From positions 20,814,387-20,878,386 of the forward strand of contig CM034392.1 in assembly GCA_019925095.2 (NCBI GenBank): a DNA stretch of 64,000 bases, read 5' to 3'. Made by a program: the position numbers and the translations under genes. Numbering within the stretch: position 1 is the first letter of the stretch; every line of letters starts with the position of its first letter. Of this stretch, positions 12,201 through 21,114 are shown in pieces. The notes below the pieces were generated by a model. It saw only the letters and a list, made by a program, of their open reading frames with translations, was not told the DNA's origin and ran no database searches. The DNA comes from Dendrolimus kikuchii (taxonomy: Eukaryota > Arthropoda > Insecta > Lepidoptera > Lasiocampidae).

Positions 12201-15200
12201 CAAAATTCAGAAGTAATTTTTGAGTGTTTTACGATATAAAATATACATGTATATATTTTGCAATACTTGAAAACTTTACATATATCTATAGTATAAATAT
12301 ACTGATTATTGATTGAATTGTCTTAAACAATATAATCTATGTAATAAACGGAATGAACTTACCCCATTACAGGATATCTGGCCATGAGGGGCACCGACCG
12401 CGCTTTCTGAAAGTCCAAGTCATTTGCAATTAGCCAAACAATCTCCTGAGTCCAGGTCGTACCTACAAAACAAACTTTTTTAAAGTCAAGTTTCAAAGTA
12501 CAACAACCGCTGCAAAAAAACCTAGTCATGACCAGATATCACACTAAGCTTAGCCGGAGAACCTTTTCCTAAATCAGGGCTGTGGAATAAGTAAAAAAAT
12601 GTCGGAATTTTTAGCAAGGCTACCATCCGAACCGGGTCTCTAAATTAGTATTTTTTTGCATATCCTAAACATTTTTACATATTTTGTTAATAAAAAAACT
12701 AGAAAAATTATTCAATACTCATACAATAAATAAAATTATAAGCACTATAAACAAAACTATCTTCAAACTTAACTATAAATCACAAATATACAAACCTAAT
12801 TAAAATGGTAGACTTATAATAAATTATATATGCAAATTAAAATAAAACTAATACATATAAATAAAAAAATGCATATTATATTAAATAAAGCTAACTTAAA
12901 TAAATAGAAATACAGGTAGGCAGGTACAACTTCGACTGAGTACGGAGAGGCCTGCCCCAGTGCTTGGGTGGGCCCACGCCAGCCGGGGTCGCGGAAGAAA
13001 AGCTCACGCATATCCCGTGACCCCGGCTTATGGCGTCAGGTGGCACCAAGGGGTTTTAGTGGGTATTCCGGCTCCTCTAGCCGGCGAGTCCCACACTCCC
13101 CCGCCGAAGTCACCCCGGCGGGGGATCCGCAAACGGATTTCCCCTTGTAAAAAAAAAAAGGTACAACTTCGAGGGGGAAGCCAATAGATTCAGTGGGCTA
13201 GGCACCATTCGGTAAGCTTCGTCAAGTCTTCTCGTCGACTATTCCGCAATGCTTGAAGACAACATTCTTCAAGCAGTGCGTCCTCCCCGTCCTGACCTAC
13301 GGGGCCAGGACATGGACACTGACGGCAGGATTGGTCCACAAGTTCCAAGTCGCTCAACGGGCTATGAAGCGAGCTATGTTCGGTGTTTCTCTTATGGATA
13401 AAATTAAAAATGAGGATATCCGTAAGAGAACCAAGGTAACCGAGATAGCTCGCAAAATTAGTAAATTGAAGTAGCAGTGGGCCGGTCACGTCTGCCGCAG
13501 GACCGATGGCCGATGGAGCAGACCAGTCCTGTAGTGGAGACCGCGTCTCGGTAAACGTGGTGTCGGGCGCCCTTCAGCCCGATGGACTGATGACCTGTGC
13601 AAGGTCGCCGGTAGGCAATGGATGAGAAAATCAGAGGACAGGAATGAGTGGCGCCGCCTCGGGCAGGCCTACGTCCAGCAGTGGAGTGCGAATGGCTGAC
13701 GACGAAATAAATAGAAGTCTAAATTAATAAATGTAATAATTGTTTTATAATTTTATAATTATTTCATGTAGATCAAGAAAAATGCGTTTTTGTTGTACCT
13801 AATTAATTTTATATAGTTTACTTTTAGGAGAATCCTAAAAATAAATAATAAAAATCTATATCTATAATATTATAAAATTCTAAACATGTCGTGTCGGTCT
13901 ATTTAAAAAAAACCAACTGGAATACGCCATGTAAATGTAAATGATGGAGAACATGATGCAATTTTTGTACATTTGTTGTCGGTTTGTTTCGGATTCACGT
14001 AAAAACTACTGTGTTGATTTTGATGCGGTTTTCACTGATCGACAGCTAATTCTCACTTAAAATCTGTGCTAATTTGTATCCCGGGAATCCCGCGGGAATT
14101 TTCCTTGGAGCGGTTTGAAGTTACTCGGGTGCATAAAAATTTGCTTATTCCGATACAGTTTGCACTAAAATGTTTTGTGTCCAGGGGGGAATCCTGCGAG
14201 AATTTGAAATCAAGCGTGGACTAAGTCGCGGGCATATCCTAGTTAAATTATAAAATTTACTGAAACAGGACTGTGTTATCTACCAAATTGCAGGCAAAGA
14301 ACAAAGAACGCATTTATCATTTCACACGAGTGCAAAGTTACCTTAATTGAGTAAGTAACTCATCTGATACTTACCTGATCTTGGCATGGTCGCCACAACA
14401 GTGTCAGTTGGTCTAATTTCCAAATTGTATATTCTTGAAGCTTCCTCTCTATAAGATTGAAATAACGTGTACCCTTTTGGACCCACGCTTACTGGTTTCG
14501 TCGTTCCAAATAGACTAATATCTCCATCTAAATATTTTTGAATACCGATATGAAGGTCCATACATTAACATGTGTTTTCTACCCAGACCACCAATTCTGC
14601 TATTAAAATATCGTCAGAATGGTCGAAATCTAGCGCCACAATGGTTGTAGTAGTAGTATGATGGCTGTTTTTTATACAAAAACAACAATTGCGAAGCCAG
14701 TGGTCAACCATTCTGACGAATTTATATTAGCAAGATTAGGGCCCGGTAAAATATCGTCAGAACGGTCGACAACTGGGGTCATAATAGTTACATACATACA
14801 TAACTGCAACAATGCAAAAGTGGATGGATGCAGAAGTCGTGGAAGGCCACGACACACCTTCCATGATCAAATTGATCGTGTACTAGCAGAAGGTGATGTC
14901 AGGAGCCTTAAGAACAGACGAGCTTGCATGACAAGAGTTATGAATGTCAAAGAGGCAAGTGAGGTGTGTAAGAATAAGCCTAAATGGCACTCTGTTGTTC
15001 GTGCCTACCCCGCAAGGGAACTGGCGTGAAGTCATAATAGTTGTTTTAGTATAATGGCTGTTTCTATTCAAAAACAACCATTGCGACTCTAGTAATCGAC
15101 CACATATTTTGAGATTGTATTTATAATTAGTTTATGATTTCAAATGACTGAAAAATACTCATTACTTGTAAACTATGTACTGTGAATAGAAAGAATATAT

Positions 15201-15516
15201 ACAGCCTTCAATTAGACTCCAATTTATTAAAAAAAAAGTAAGTTGGGTATATTAAGGTGAAAAAATAACATCATGTTTATTAGTCTATCTCAAAATGTCT
15301 CTTTTCTTACATTTAATAGAGTTTTATATCATGGGTGCTCGTCGCTAAAGCATCCATACCATAAAACTCCATTGGGTATAGGGTACAGCCGTAGTGTAAA
15401 AATATTGAATATTGAATACCTGGTCGACCCCAATACGGTTTAATCGCTTCAGTTTTGGCCGAATCCCAATTTTCTATTGCGAAAGGAAAGTCATCGTTGT
15501 TCAGTTTTTCCGTCAT
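3322..15516 (-). CDS. Cytosolic sulfotransferase, complete seven-exon gene
   Basis: Predicted PAPS-dependent sulfotransferase (Sulfotransfer_1 family) that would sulfate small molecules in the cytosol. Coding exons, 5' to 3': 15516-15420, 14527-14375, 12462-12363, 11415-11147, 10138-10044, 5848-5665, 3449-3322. All introns are GT-AG, phases agree at every junction, and the sum is 1026 bases (341 residues plus stop), a normal family length. The 5'-phosphosulfate loop is TMPRSGTTW near residues 79-87, with Arg where many members have Lys. The likely catalytic His is in FIKTHMP (about 149). The 3'-phosphate site is VYVARDPRDAAVSEY (Arg170, Ser178). The C-terminal PAPS motif RKGKVGAW (about 298-305) spans the last junction. 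A short non-coding piece precedes the ATG after an AG at 15541-15542, with a likely 5' UTR exon ending at 16432. The substrate is unknown. Repeats fill the introns but break no exon. Confidence 0.93.
3763..3815. repeat. Perfect 24-bp inverted repeat with 5-base loop
   Basis: Arms at 3763-3786 and 3792-3815 are exact complements around loop GTTAT, in the last intron of the sulfotransferase gene. AT-rich, with no terminal-repeat family recognised. Confidence 0.85.
4187..4720. repeat. Pair of oppositely oriented copies of a conserved dispersed repeat end
   Basis: At about 4260-4305 the minus strand reads GGTTGTCTGGAAGAAATTGC followed by a decayed form of GATAAGGCCGCCTATTGT. At 4589-4636 the plus strand reads GGTGCCTGGAAGAGATCGCT with the same continuation. 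Shorter copies are at 11563-11606, 15766-15805 and 35279-35325. This motif is common at the ends of lepidopteran repeats (from memory, not searched). The inverted pair encloses AT-rich DNA with no gene. Confidence 0.55.
5485..5571 (+). repeat. A-tailed repeat, family A, truncated copy 1
   Basis: Matches the 3' part of the roughly 315-bp family A (GCAGCACATTGG ... CTGTCTGCTGAACTCATGCAATAAAA). It is 5'-truncated and lacks about 26 bases internally. It lies in the last intron of the sulfotransferase gene, about 90 bases from exon six. Confidence 0.75.
5929..6716 (+). repeat. Dispersed repeat with CCCGCGAC-GTCGTCCGCG start (family D)
   Basis: Begins ACTAGCTATGCCCGCGACG and ends TATAATATTAGTATAGAT, the two ends seen in the other family D copies. 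It holds two imperfect copies of GAAAGAATTTTTCAAATC followed by CCTGAGATTAGCGCGTT, at about 6078-6125 and 6618-6665, suggesting internal duplication or two fused copies. No coding frame. Confidence 0.7.
7204..7271. repeat. (AT)n microsatellite
   Basis: About 34 uninterrupted AT dinucleotides directly before a family D-like repeat. Confidence 0.95.
7618..8880. repeat. 9-bp minisatellite (AAAACTACC / ACAACTATC)
   Basis: More than one hundred head-to-tail 9-base units with two main variants, AAAACTACC and ACAACTATC. The core at about 7730-8490 is homogeneous and the edges are increasingly irregular, as in an array growing by slippage or unequal exchange. It lies in the fifth intron of the sulfotransferase gene. 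Its minus strand is open in more than one frame (Gly-Ser-Phe-Cys repeats or Val-Leu repeats) only because the unit is a multiple of three without stops. Confidence 0.95.
9213..9285. repeat. (CAGA)n microsatellite
   Basis: About 18 tandem CAGA units at the 3' end of the family D-like repeat, where related copies have only a few. Confidence 0.95.
9420..9733 (-). repeat. A-tailed repeat, family A, full-length copy 2
   Basis: Reads from the T-rich end through TTCAGCAGACAACCCACC to the 5' end CGTTCCTGCACGAAT. It is more diverged than other copies and has a short internal duplication (CTACCATACCTTACCACC). Confidence 0.85.
10150..11090. other. Fourth intron of the sulfotransferase gene, unexplained GC-richer segment
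   Basis: At 10440-10800 the sequence is richer in GC than its surroundings and contains TGACGTCA at 10558-10565. I find no exon with family motifs or good splice signals. The plus-strand open frame 10784-11092 shows no recognisable domain. It may be an old repeat or an intronic regulatory segment. Confidence 0.3.
11563..11606 (+). repeat. Short copy of the GGTTGCCTGAAAGAGATTGC repeat end
   Basis: Truncated relative of the motif at 4589-4636, directly followed by a family A copy. Confidence 0.5.
11609..11720 (-). repeat. A-tailed repeat, family A, 5'-truncated copy 3
   Basis: Contains only the 3' third of the family (tail to GGTGCTGC), in the third intron of the sulfotransferase gene. The truncation point is that of an incomplete reverse-transcription product. 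Confidence 0.8.
11735..11892 (-). repeat. tRNA-headed SINE, family C, copy 1
   Basis: On the minus strand the head reads TGGTTGAGCGGGCTAAGCCG (A-box region), then GGGTTCGATTCCTAGC (B box), then a tRNA-unrelated body ending TCTGGGATCGGCCCCAGAG. The second copy is at 47750-47890. Pol III box spacing and the body exclude a functional tRNA gene. Confidence 0.7.
12179..12206. repeat. 12-bp perfect inverted repeat, 4-base loop
   Basis: Arms ATTTTGTCCCTG and CAGGGACAAAAT around ATGA, in the third intron of the sulfotransferase gene. Confidence 0.8.
12936..13158 (+). mobile_element. 5'-truncated LINE 3' end with poly-A and 14-bp target duplication
   Basis: Flanked by AGGTACAACTTCGA at 12922-12935 and 13159-13172. 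The insert is GC-rich and ends CCCCTTGTAAAAAAAAAAA. It contains TTTTAGTGGGTATTCCGGC and CCGGCGAGTCCCACACTCC, shared with the fragment at 35655-35925, and resembles the 3' UTR of R1-type lepidopteran LINEs. Poly-A plus duplication is the signature of target-primed reverse transcription. It separates the second and third sulfotransferase coding exons harmlessly. Confidence 0.85.
13175..13700 (+). pseudogene. RTE-like LINE, 3' end of reverse-transcriptase ORF
   Basis: The open part (from 13253) reads KQCVLPVLTYGARTWTLTAG, then AQRAMKRAMFGVSL and RKRTKVTEIARKI, typical of the region after the RT domain. A stop interrupts just before QWAGHVCRRTDGRW, and further in-frame remnants (GRPSARWTDDL, QAYVQQWSANG) run to about 13698. 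It is a 5'-truncated, inactive copy in the second coding intron of the sulfotransferase gene. Confidence 0.75.
13860..14255 (-). repeat. Dispersed repeat, family D
   Basis: On the minus strand it begins CTAGGATATGCCCGCGACTT and ends near TTTATAATATTATAGAT. It shares ATCCCGCGGGAATTTTCC and TTACTCGGGTGCATAAAAAT with copies at 23.5, 44 and 46 kb. Confidence 0.7.
14608..15100. repeat. Local tandem duplication, second unit split by a LINE insertion
   Basis: Unit one (about 14608-14710) and unit two (about 14749-15095) both run AAAATATCGTCAGAA...GGTCGA...ATGGCTGTTT...CAAAAACAAC.ATTGCGA. In unit two the repeat is interrupted at 14790-15030 by an RTE-like fragment. Confidence 0.75.
14790..15030 (+). 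mobile_element. RTE-like LINE fragment, 241 bp, 12-bp target duplication
   Basis: Flanked by GTCATAATAGTT at 14778-14789 and 15031-15042. From about 14809 it is nearly identical to the last 220 bases of the RTE-like element ending at 23450 and encodes the same C-terminus (VDGCRSRGRPRHTFHDQ ... AYPARELA). It lacks the (ATGT)n tail at its 3' end but carries ACATACATACATAAC at its 5' end, which is the reverse complement of the tail junction. The near identity means recent insertion. Confidence 0.85.
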
Positions 15517-16211
15517 TGTTCCGTTAAAAGTACGCAAAAACTAACACAAAAAATTATGTAATTTTAATAACAATCATTCGCTGTATTTTGCCACCTTTTA
15601 AAATATTTAATTAAGTTATTTTTAAATTGAGGTAACAAAATTTCATTAATAGTAACTTTTCAGTACTAAGAAAATATAACCCATTTATGTATGTTTAAAT
15701 TAAAACATATACATACACAATTAAACATATGCACACAAGAACAGATTAGCTAAAAATATTTTTAATTTAGGTTGCCTGGAGACCACCTATTTCTATTGCC
15801 GAAAAAGTATTGTAAAAATGAATATTTGTAATTATTTACTGTACACCAAAAAACAATTAAAAAATCTATTCTTACAATACTTTCTATATACCTATATCTT
15901 TCTATTTATAATCTTATATATTGAAAAACACGTATAAACATTCCACGCTGGACTTGGGCTTTTTCTTTTAAGGCAGCTAACAGTAGAATACCTGCCAAGA
16001 TCAAGACGGATTAACTTCTTTGACACATCAATAATTAAGACGCGTTTTCCTAACTTTACATATATATGTAAAAGAACATATATATTCTTTTACCGTCAAT
16101 GCTTTATGACTATACCTAGGCACATTAGGGCAGAAAAACTGCTTATGTCGTGCGTGCTCCATCTCAAAATTTTAACGCACAACATTTGAATGAGATACAA
16201 GTGCCTTACGG

Positions 16212-16345
16212 GCGGTTGCTTACTTTATCTTACTATTCATTCAACGCCTTAACATGTAGAAATTTGACATTACTTCTATGGAGCTTATGACAAATTTTAA
16301 GCGATATTAAGGCAAATGAACAGTTAGTAAGATATAGGAACTGGC
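16212..16345. repeat. MITE family M1, copy 1
   Basis: About 134 bp with long inverted termini. The right end on the minus strand reads GGCCAGTTCCTATATCTTAC and the left end is a decayed partner (TTATCTTACTATTCATTCAA). It lies in the intron between the putative 5' UTR exon and the first coding exon of the sulfotransferase gene. Other copies are at 30717 and 37002. Confidence 0.7.
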
Positions 16346-16431
16346 CATTAGTCATAAAATAATCATAGATAGTATACTATATATTATAATTATATTACAT
16401 GACTACATACGAATAATGGCTTAATACTTAC

Positions 16432-16470
16432 ATGTATCTGCTAGTACTCTACAAGCAGAAATAAAGTATA
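16432..16470 (-). other. Putative 5' UTR exon end of the sulfotransferase gene
   Basis: CAGATACAT|GTAAGTATT is a strong donor at 16432. The same layout (GATACAT|GTGAGTACA at 1673) is found about 260 bases upstream of the paralog's first coding exon, and neighbouring sequence such as TAGT.CTCTAC is shared. The transcription start itself is not visible, so the right limit is arbitrary. Confidence 0.45.
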
Positions 16471-16737
16471 ATCGAAATTAACTTAGAATTGAAGTTAGAA
16501 AATGTTGCGTGTTTTCATTAAATTAAATTGGAGAAATAAATCATGCGGCCGTGTACGAGTTCGACCATCACAAAGGGGGTTTCTTTGTAATTATTTTGTG
16601 AAATACGGGAATATAAGACAAAATTTTATTAAGCCTACGTACCAATATTATTGAAATGATTTTGGTTGTATAAAGTGTGTTTTTATCAGACTACGCTAAA
16701 TCTAAAAGGAAGGGTTATTTTATAATTAATTTAATTA

Positions 16738-17140
16738 ATAACTAGACTCTGCCCGCGACTTCGTCCAAGCTTGACTTGAAATTCCCGCGGGGTACCCGGG
16801 ACGCAAAGTACCGCAGCATTTAAAAAAGAATGCAAGCTATCGTTTTAGTGATATCTGTGCCAGAATGAGCTAATTTTTATGCACCCGAACAACTACAAAC
16901 CACTTCTGAGAAAATTCTTGCGGGATTTCCGATATACAAAATTTCACACACTTTTATTACATAAAATTGGCTATCGATCAGTGAAAAAATCGCATTGGAA
17001 TTCGAAATTTTAAAGAACAGACATCTTTAAAAATATTGCATCGTCTTCTCCATCGTTTATATGGTGTATTCCAGTTGTTTTTTTATATAGCTTCAATGTA
17101 CAGACACGCCATTTTTTGAATTTTATAATATTATAGAAGT
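16738..17140 (+). repeat. Dispersed repeat, family D
   Basis: Begins AACTAGACTCTGCCCGCGAC and ends TTTTATAATATTATAGAAG. It carries the shared ATTCCCGCGGGG and GTGAAAAAATCGCATTGGAA segments. Confidence 0.7.
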
Positions 17141-17149
17141 ATTGGCAGC

Positions 17150-18342
17150 CTAATGGCTAACCGCTAACGCATCCGTATCTCGCTACAATGATAACGGTTC
17201 GAAGCAAAATTCCAGAAACACAAACCTTACTACTTAAACTAATAGTTTTTTGGACTCAAATTAGCTAAATGAAAATTTATATGTAAACTTTTGTTACGAA
17301 ATACGTGTTTCAGTACTATAGTTGCGTTTATACTTCATGAAGAAATTATAAAAATAAAAGCGTACGTAATCGCGAGTAACCTAGATGGCGTATGTAATAT
17401 TATAGTATGTTCGCAGTATGTACTTTCAGATAGACAACTGTGACCTAGAAAGAGTCAAAATGAGACGAAAAGGGTTCGCCTTTTTACTTATTGAAACCCC
17501 AAAAACGATTACCTTTAAACATCGACACGTTAATTCAACCTAGAATACATTTAATTAAATTTAATAAGCAATTAACAACGGTATTCTTACAATTAAAACT
17601 CTCTAAAACAATGATTATTTGAAGGTTGATGAGTATTTCATTTGTTTCTATTAAATTGTTCAAATGCGTTTAATTCTCTGTTCCGCAGCAAACTAAAATG
17701 CTAAAAATTATTATTTTAATTAAATTACTTTTGGTAAAATTAATTTGTTTTTAATAATAATGAAAATATGGGAAAATAATCCCGTATAGAAATGTCAGAA
17801 ACATTTCTCTTTGATTTGTAAGTACATGGGCACGACCGAGCTTTTGGCGGTTTTCAGGTGATGTCATATAGCGCCACCTAACAATTTTTTACGTTACCAA
17901 TAGGTTATTATCTTTTCACAGCAACGCAAGTACAACATAAGTTTACGAGATGGCGCTAGCAGTTAGAAGAAGGCCCTAATATGTAATAATAAAAAATGTG
18001 TAAAATCTAGTCTTTTCAGTGAAGAGATCTATATAAACAAACTTGAAAAGCAATAACTTATCTATGTGAATATAAGATTTTAGGAAAATCGTTAGAACTG
18101 TATCCCAGATACGCTCAATATATTTGTATTATATTAAATTCTTCGTTTCAAGTTTTAATATTTTATGGATAAACATAGAAAAATCTGTGTTTGAGATAGA
18201 TATTAGAAATTTATAAAGAGGGTTTTTTTCAAAGCAAACCTACGCATCATATAATTCAGCGTCTGGCGCTGATGCTTACGCTGCTGAAAATTATTCACAA
18301 AATACTTCTGGACAGGATCGCAGGCTGTGAATGTTTACATAT
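17150..18342. other. Intergenic stretch, no feature recognised
   Basis: AT-rich DNA upstream of the sulfotransferase gene. No frame with known motifs and no clear repeat ends were seen. Confidence 0.5.
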
Positions 18343-18409
18343 TAGGTTGGGGAAAAATTTTCTTCGCATTTTAAATGAAAATTCAAAAGGTTTTTTTATA
18401 AAGTTTATT

Positions 18410-19759
18410 TACATTTGACTAAAGTATGTAGGTGCCATTTTGTTGGATAACTTTTTGCCATCTTGTAAGTAGGGACGTGATCTCATTGCTATAAAAATTT
18501 TGGGGCTTCTGATCAAAAAACTGCGACAAGTGCTTTTGGCAGTCCTCTCGTGATGTTAACCTAACACTGCCTAAGGAATTCTGCAGAGACCGAAACAGGT
18601 GAAAATCTCAAGGTGCAAGGTCAGGACTACACGGCGGATGCGTTAACACCTCCCAGCCAAACTTGTAATTTTTGCTGAGTGGCTAAAGATCTGTGAGGTC
18701 TAGGGTTATCATGGTGAAAAGCCACACCCCATCTGTTGATTAATTCCGGCCGCTTTCTCTCAACTTTTTGCTTTAATCTCATCAGTTGTTCGAAGTACAG
18801 TTCAGAATCGATGTTCCTGCCTGGCGGTAACAGCTCATAATGAATAATGCTCTTGCAATCGCACCATACACACAGTATCATCTTGTTGCGAGTTAACCCG
18901 GGTTTCGCCACAGTCTGTGAAGTCTGACCGGCCTTTGACGACGATCTTTTTCGCACGTTCTTGTCGTACGTGATCCACTTTTCATCACCAGTTATCAGCT
19001 TCTTCTAAAAAGGTTCAGTTTGATTACGTCGTAATAAAGAATCACAAATGAGTACACGGTTCATTAGGTTTCTTTCAGTGAGCTAATGAGGCACCCAGTT
19101 TATCCGTGCAGGAACGGAGAAAGAATACAATTTCCTACGGCCGGGCGGCCTGTCGTAAGAGGCGACAAAACCTACACCCAAGTGGTAGGGCATTTGCCCG
19201 ACTGGATGGCTGGATGGCATCCCTGGTCTAAAGTATGTCGCCATAACAACCTTGAGTTGTGTTCCGGCATTAGTGACCAGGTTTCAGTTTCCCTTAAGAG
19301 AGCAGCAGCGCATTTGCAGCAACTTGGTGTTGCAAATGTCCATAGGCGATGGTAACCGCTTTCCATCAAGTGGGCCGTCTGCCTGTCTGCTGATCTCCTG
19401 CAATAAAAAAAAAACCCAAATATCGATCTCATTTGTGTACCCAGCTTTTTTCAAATGCGCCAAAACCGTTTTGTGGTCAAATCCCAGTTCTCCAGCTACA
19501 TCGTAACTACTAATATGCCGATCTTGCTCCACTTTTTCATAAATGGCATCAATTTTGTCCGTAACAGGGTGACCAGAGCGACGTGCATCTTTGATATCAA
19601 AATTTCCGGATTGAAAACGCTTAAACCAAATTTGTGCTACTCTCACAGATACTGCATTAGGTCTATAAACATCACAAATTTTATTCGCGGTGTTGCATTT
19701 TTACCTTTTTTGTGGTAAAATTTTAAAATGTATCGAATTTCTTCATTAGATTCACTCAT
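18410..19759 (-). pseudogene. Mariner transposase pseudogene, interrupted by insertion
   Basis: Starts MSESNEEIRYILKFYHKKGK at 19759. The helix-turn-helix part (VAQIWFKRFQSGNFDIKDAR, then ISSYDVAGELGFDHKTVLAH) is open to 19415, where family A interrupts at an IW residue pair. Beyond the insert the frame resumes WVPH and carries stops in LTERN and TEPF contexts. A later open part holds SKAGQTSQTVAKPGLTRNK and HHDNPRPHRSL with the second catalytic Asp. A frameshift near 18650 precedes the remnant of the third Asp motif. Inactive. Confidence 0.88.
19101..19414 (+). repeat. A-tailed repeat, family A, full-length copy 4, nested in mariner
   Basis: Complete copy from TATCCGTGCAGGAACGGAG to CTGCAATAAAAAAAAAAC. 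CCCA flanks both sides, possibly the decayed remains of a short target duplication. The host mariner gives the insertion order: mariner first, family A later. Confidence 0.9.
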
Positions 19760-20441
19760 TATAACAATAAAAAAACAAATGAAAATCACACATTTTCCTA
19801 AATTGAATTTGGAAATGTCTTCTTTAAAATTAAAACTTTTTAATGAAACCAAAACCAGTCAGATACATATGGTATAGCCAAAGAGATCTTATTACAAGTT
19901 CATATATACTATATGTGAAAAGACTTTTTCCCCAACCTATTATTAAACTTCAAAATAGTTCAAGTTTATCTAGTTATTTAGGTGTTTAGAATAGTTGTTC
20001 TAAGAAAAAGCATAATCGCGCTCATGGAAGATGGTGGATGATTAATTAATAGTAATACATAATTGTAAATAGCAGTTAAATGACCAAGTGTTTTTCAGTA
20101 AATGAGCATTAAACCAGTATGTAAATATGTAATCGCATTTACACCGTCCATCTTTTGATTTAAACTGTAAAAACTGACTGACATAATTTAAACGAGAGGT
20201 TAGACATTGAATATTGTAATGTGAAGTCAATATCACTCATTTTTAAAACATGGAACGGCCACTTGTCGGGGACGCTACATGCGTCGATACTTTCACTTTA
20301 TTACATCTTCTAATGACTGAGTCAGGAGCTGGCAACAATCCCTCAACAGATACGAATATAGAGGCTTAGAAAGAGGCTATATATTTATTTGTACAAACTT
20401 TTAAAGTCGTAGCTTTAGATCCGTGGAGACCATTGGCAAAG

Positions 20442-20683
20442 TTTTTTTTTATTTTTTTATTGCAGGATTTCATCAGGCAGGCAGACGGCCCACTTGATTG
20501 AAAGCGGTTACCATCGCTTATGGACATTTGCAACACCGAAGGTGCTACAAATGCGCTGCTGCTCTCTTAAGGGTCACTGGAACCTAGTCACTAATGCCGG
20601 AACACAACTCAAGGTTGTTATGGCGACATAATTTAGACGAGGGGTGGTAGCCATCCAGGCGGGCAAATGCCCTACCACCTGGC
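20442..20683 (-). repeat. A-tailed repeat, family A, 5'-truncated copy 5 with target duplication
   Basis: The 8-bp TGGCAAAG occurs at 20434-20441 beside the T-rich (3') end and at 20680-20687 beside the truncated 5' end. This shows that the family moves by reverse transcription with 5' truncation. Confidence 0.85.
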
Positions 20684-21114
20684 AAAGAGTTTTATAAATG
20701 AGATATGCAAGAAAGTCTTTCAGCTGCTGGCTCACACCACAGAGTTGTATATATAAAGAGTGACAATGCAGCTTGTCTTGCAAGCACACTTTCTTCTGAC
20801 AGTGATCTGATACAGTCTGTAATCAGATTTGTATGTAACTTAGTTTATTTTTAGCATTTAATTTATTTTGTCTTCTTTATAACAATGAAGACTAATTTTA
20901 AAATATAGGTATAACTCCCAGAAAATGCAATAATTGCTGCGGGTATTAAATTCGAATGGCTGTAAGCTGTAATAGCTGCTGGATTCACTGGAATTGATAA
21001 AAATTGTGATTATTTGTTTTAGTCACGGTGTTATTAGTATCAGTGTCAATTTTATCCATCGTTGACTAGTCAAACAGAAGCGTATCTTAACAATATACGA
21101 CGTATGTTTTTCAA

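Larger units (their letters stand above)
18345..19937 (-). mobile_element. Nearly full-length DD34D mariner with a nested repeat
   Basis: Terminal inverted repeats GGTTGGGGAAAAATTTTCTTC (left) and GGTTGGGGAAAAAGTCTTTTC (right, minus strand) are each bordered by TA (18343-18344, 19938-19939). Removing the family A insert at 19101-19414 leaves about 1.28 kb, the usual mariner size. It belongs to a different mariner lineage from the one at 1-1192. Confidence 0.92.

Noticed and set aside
19086..19506. Several 80-120-codon frames around 19.1-19.6 kb and similar ones at 31.9, 45.4 and 46.4 kb
   Set aside because: Chance frames in the family A repeat. Only the mariner portion on the minus strand is meaningful.
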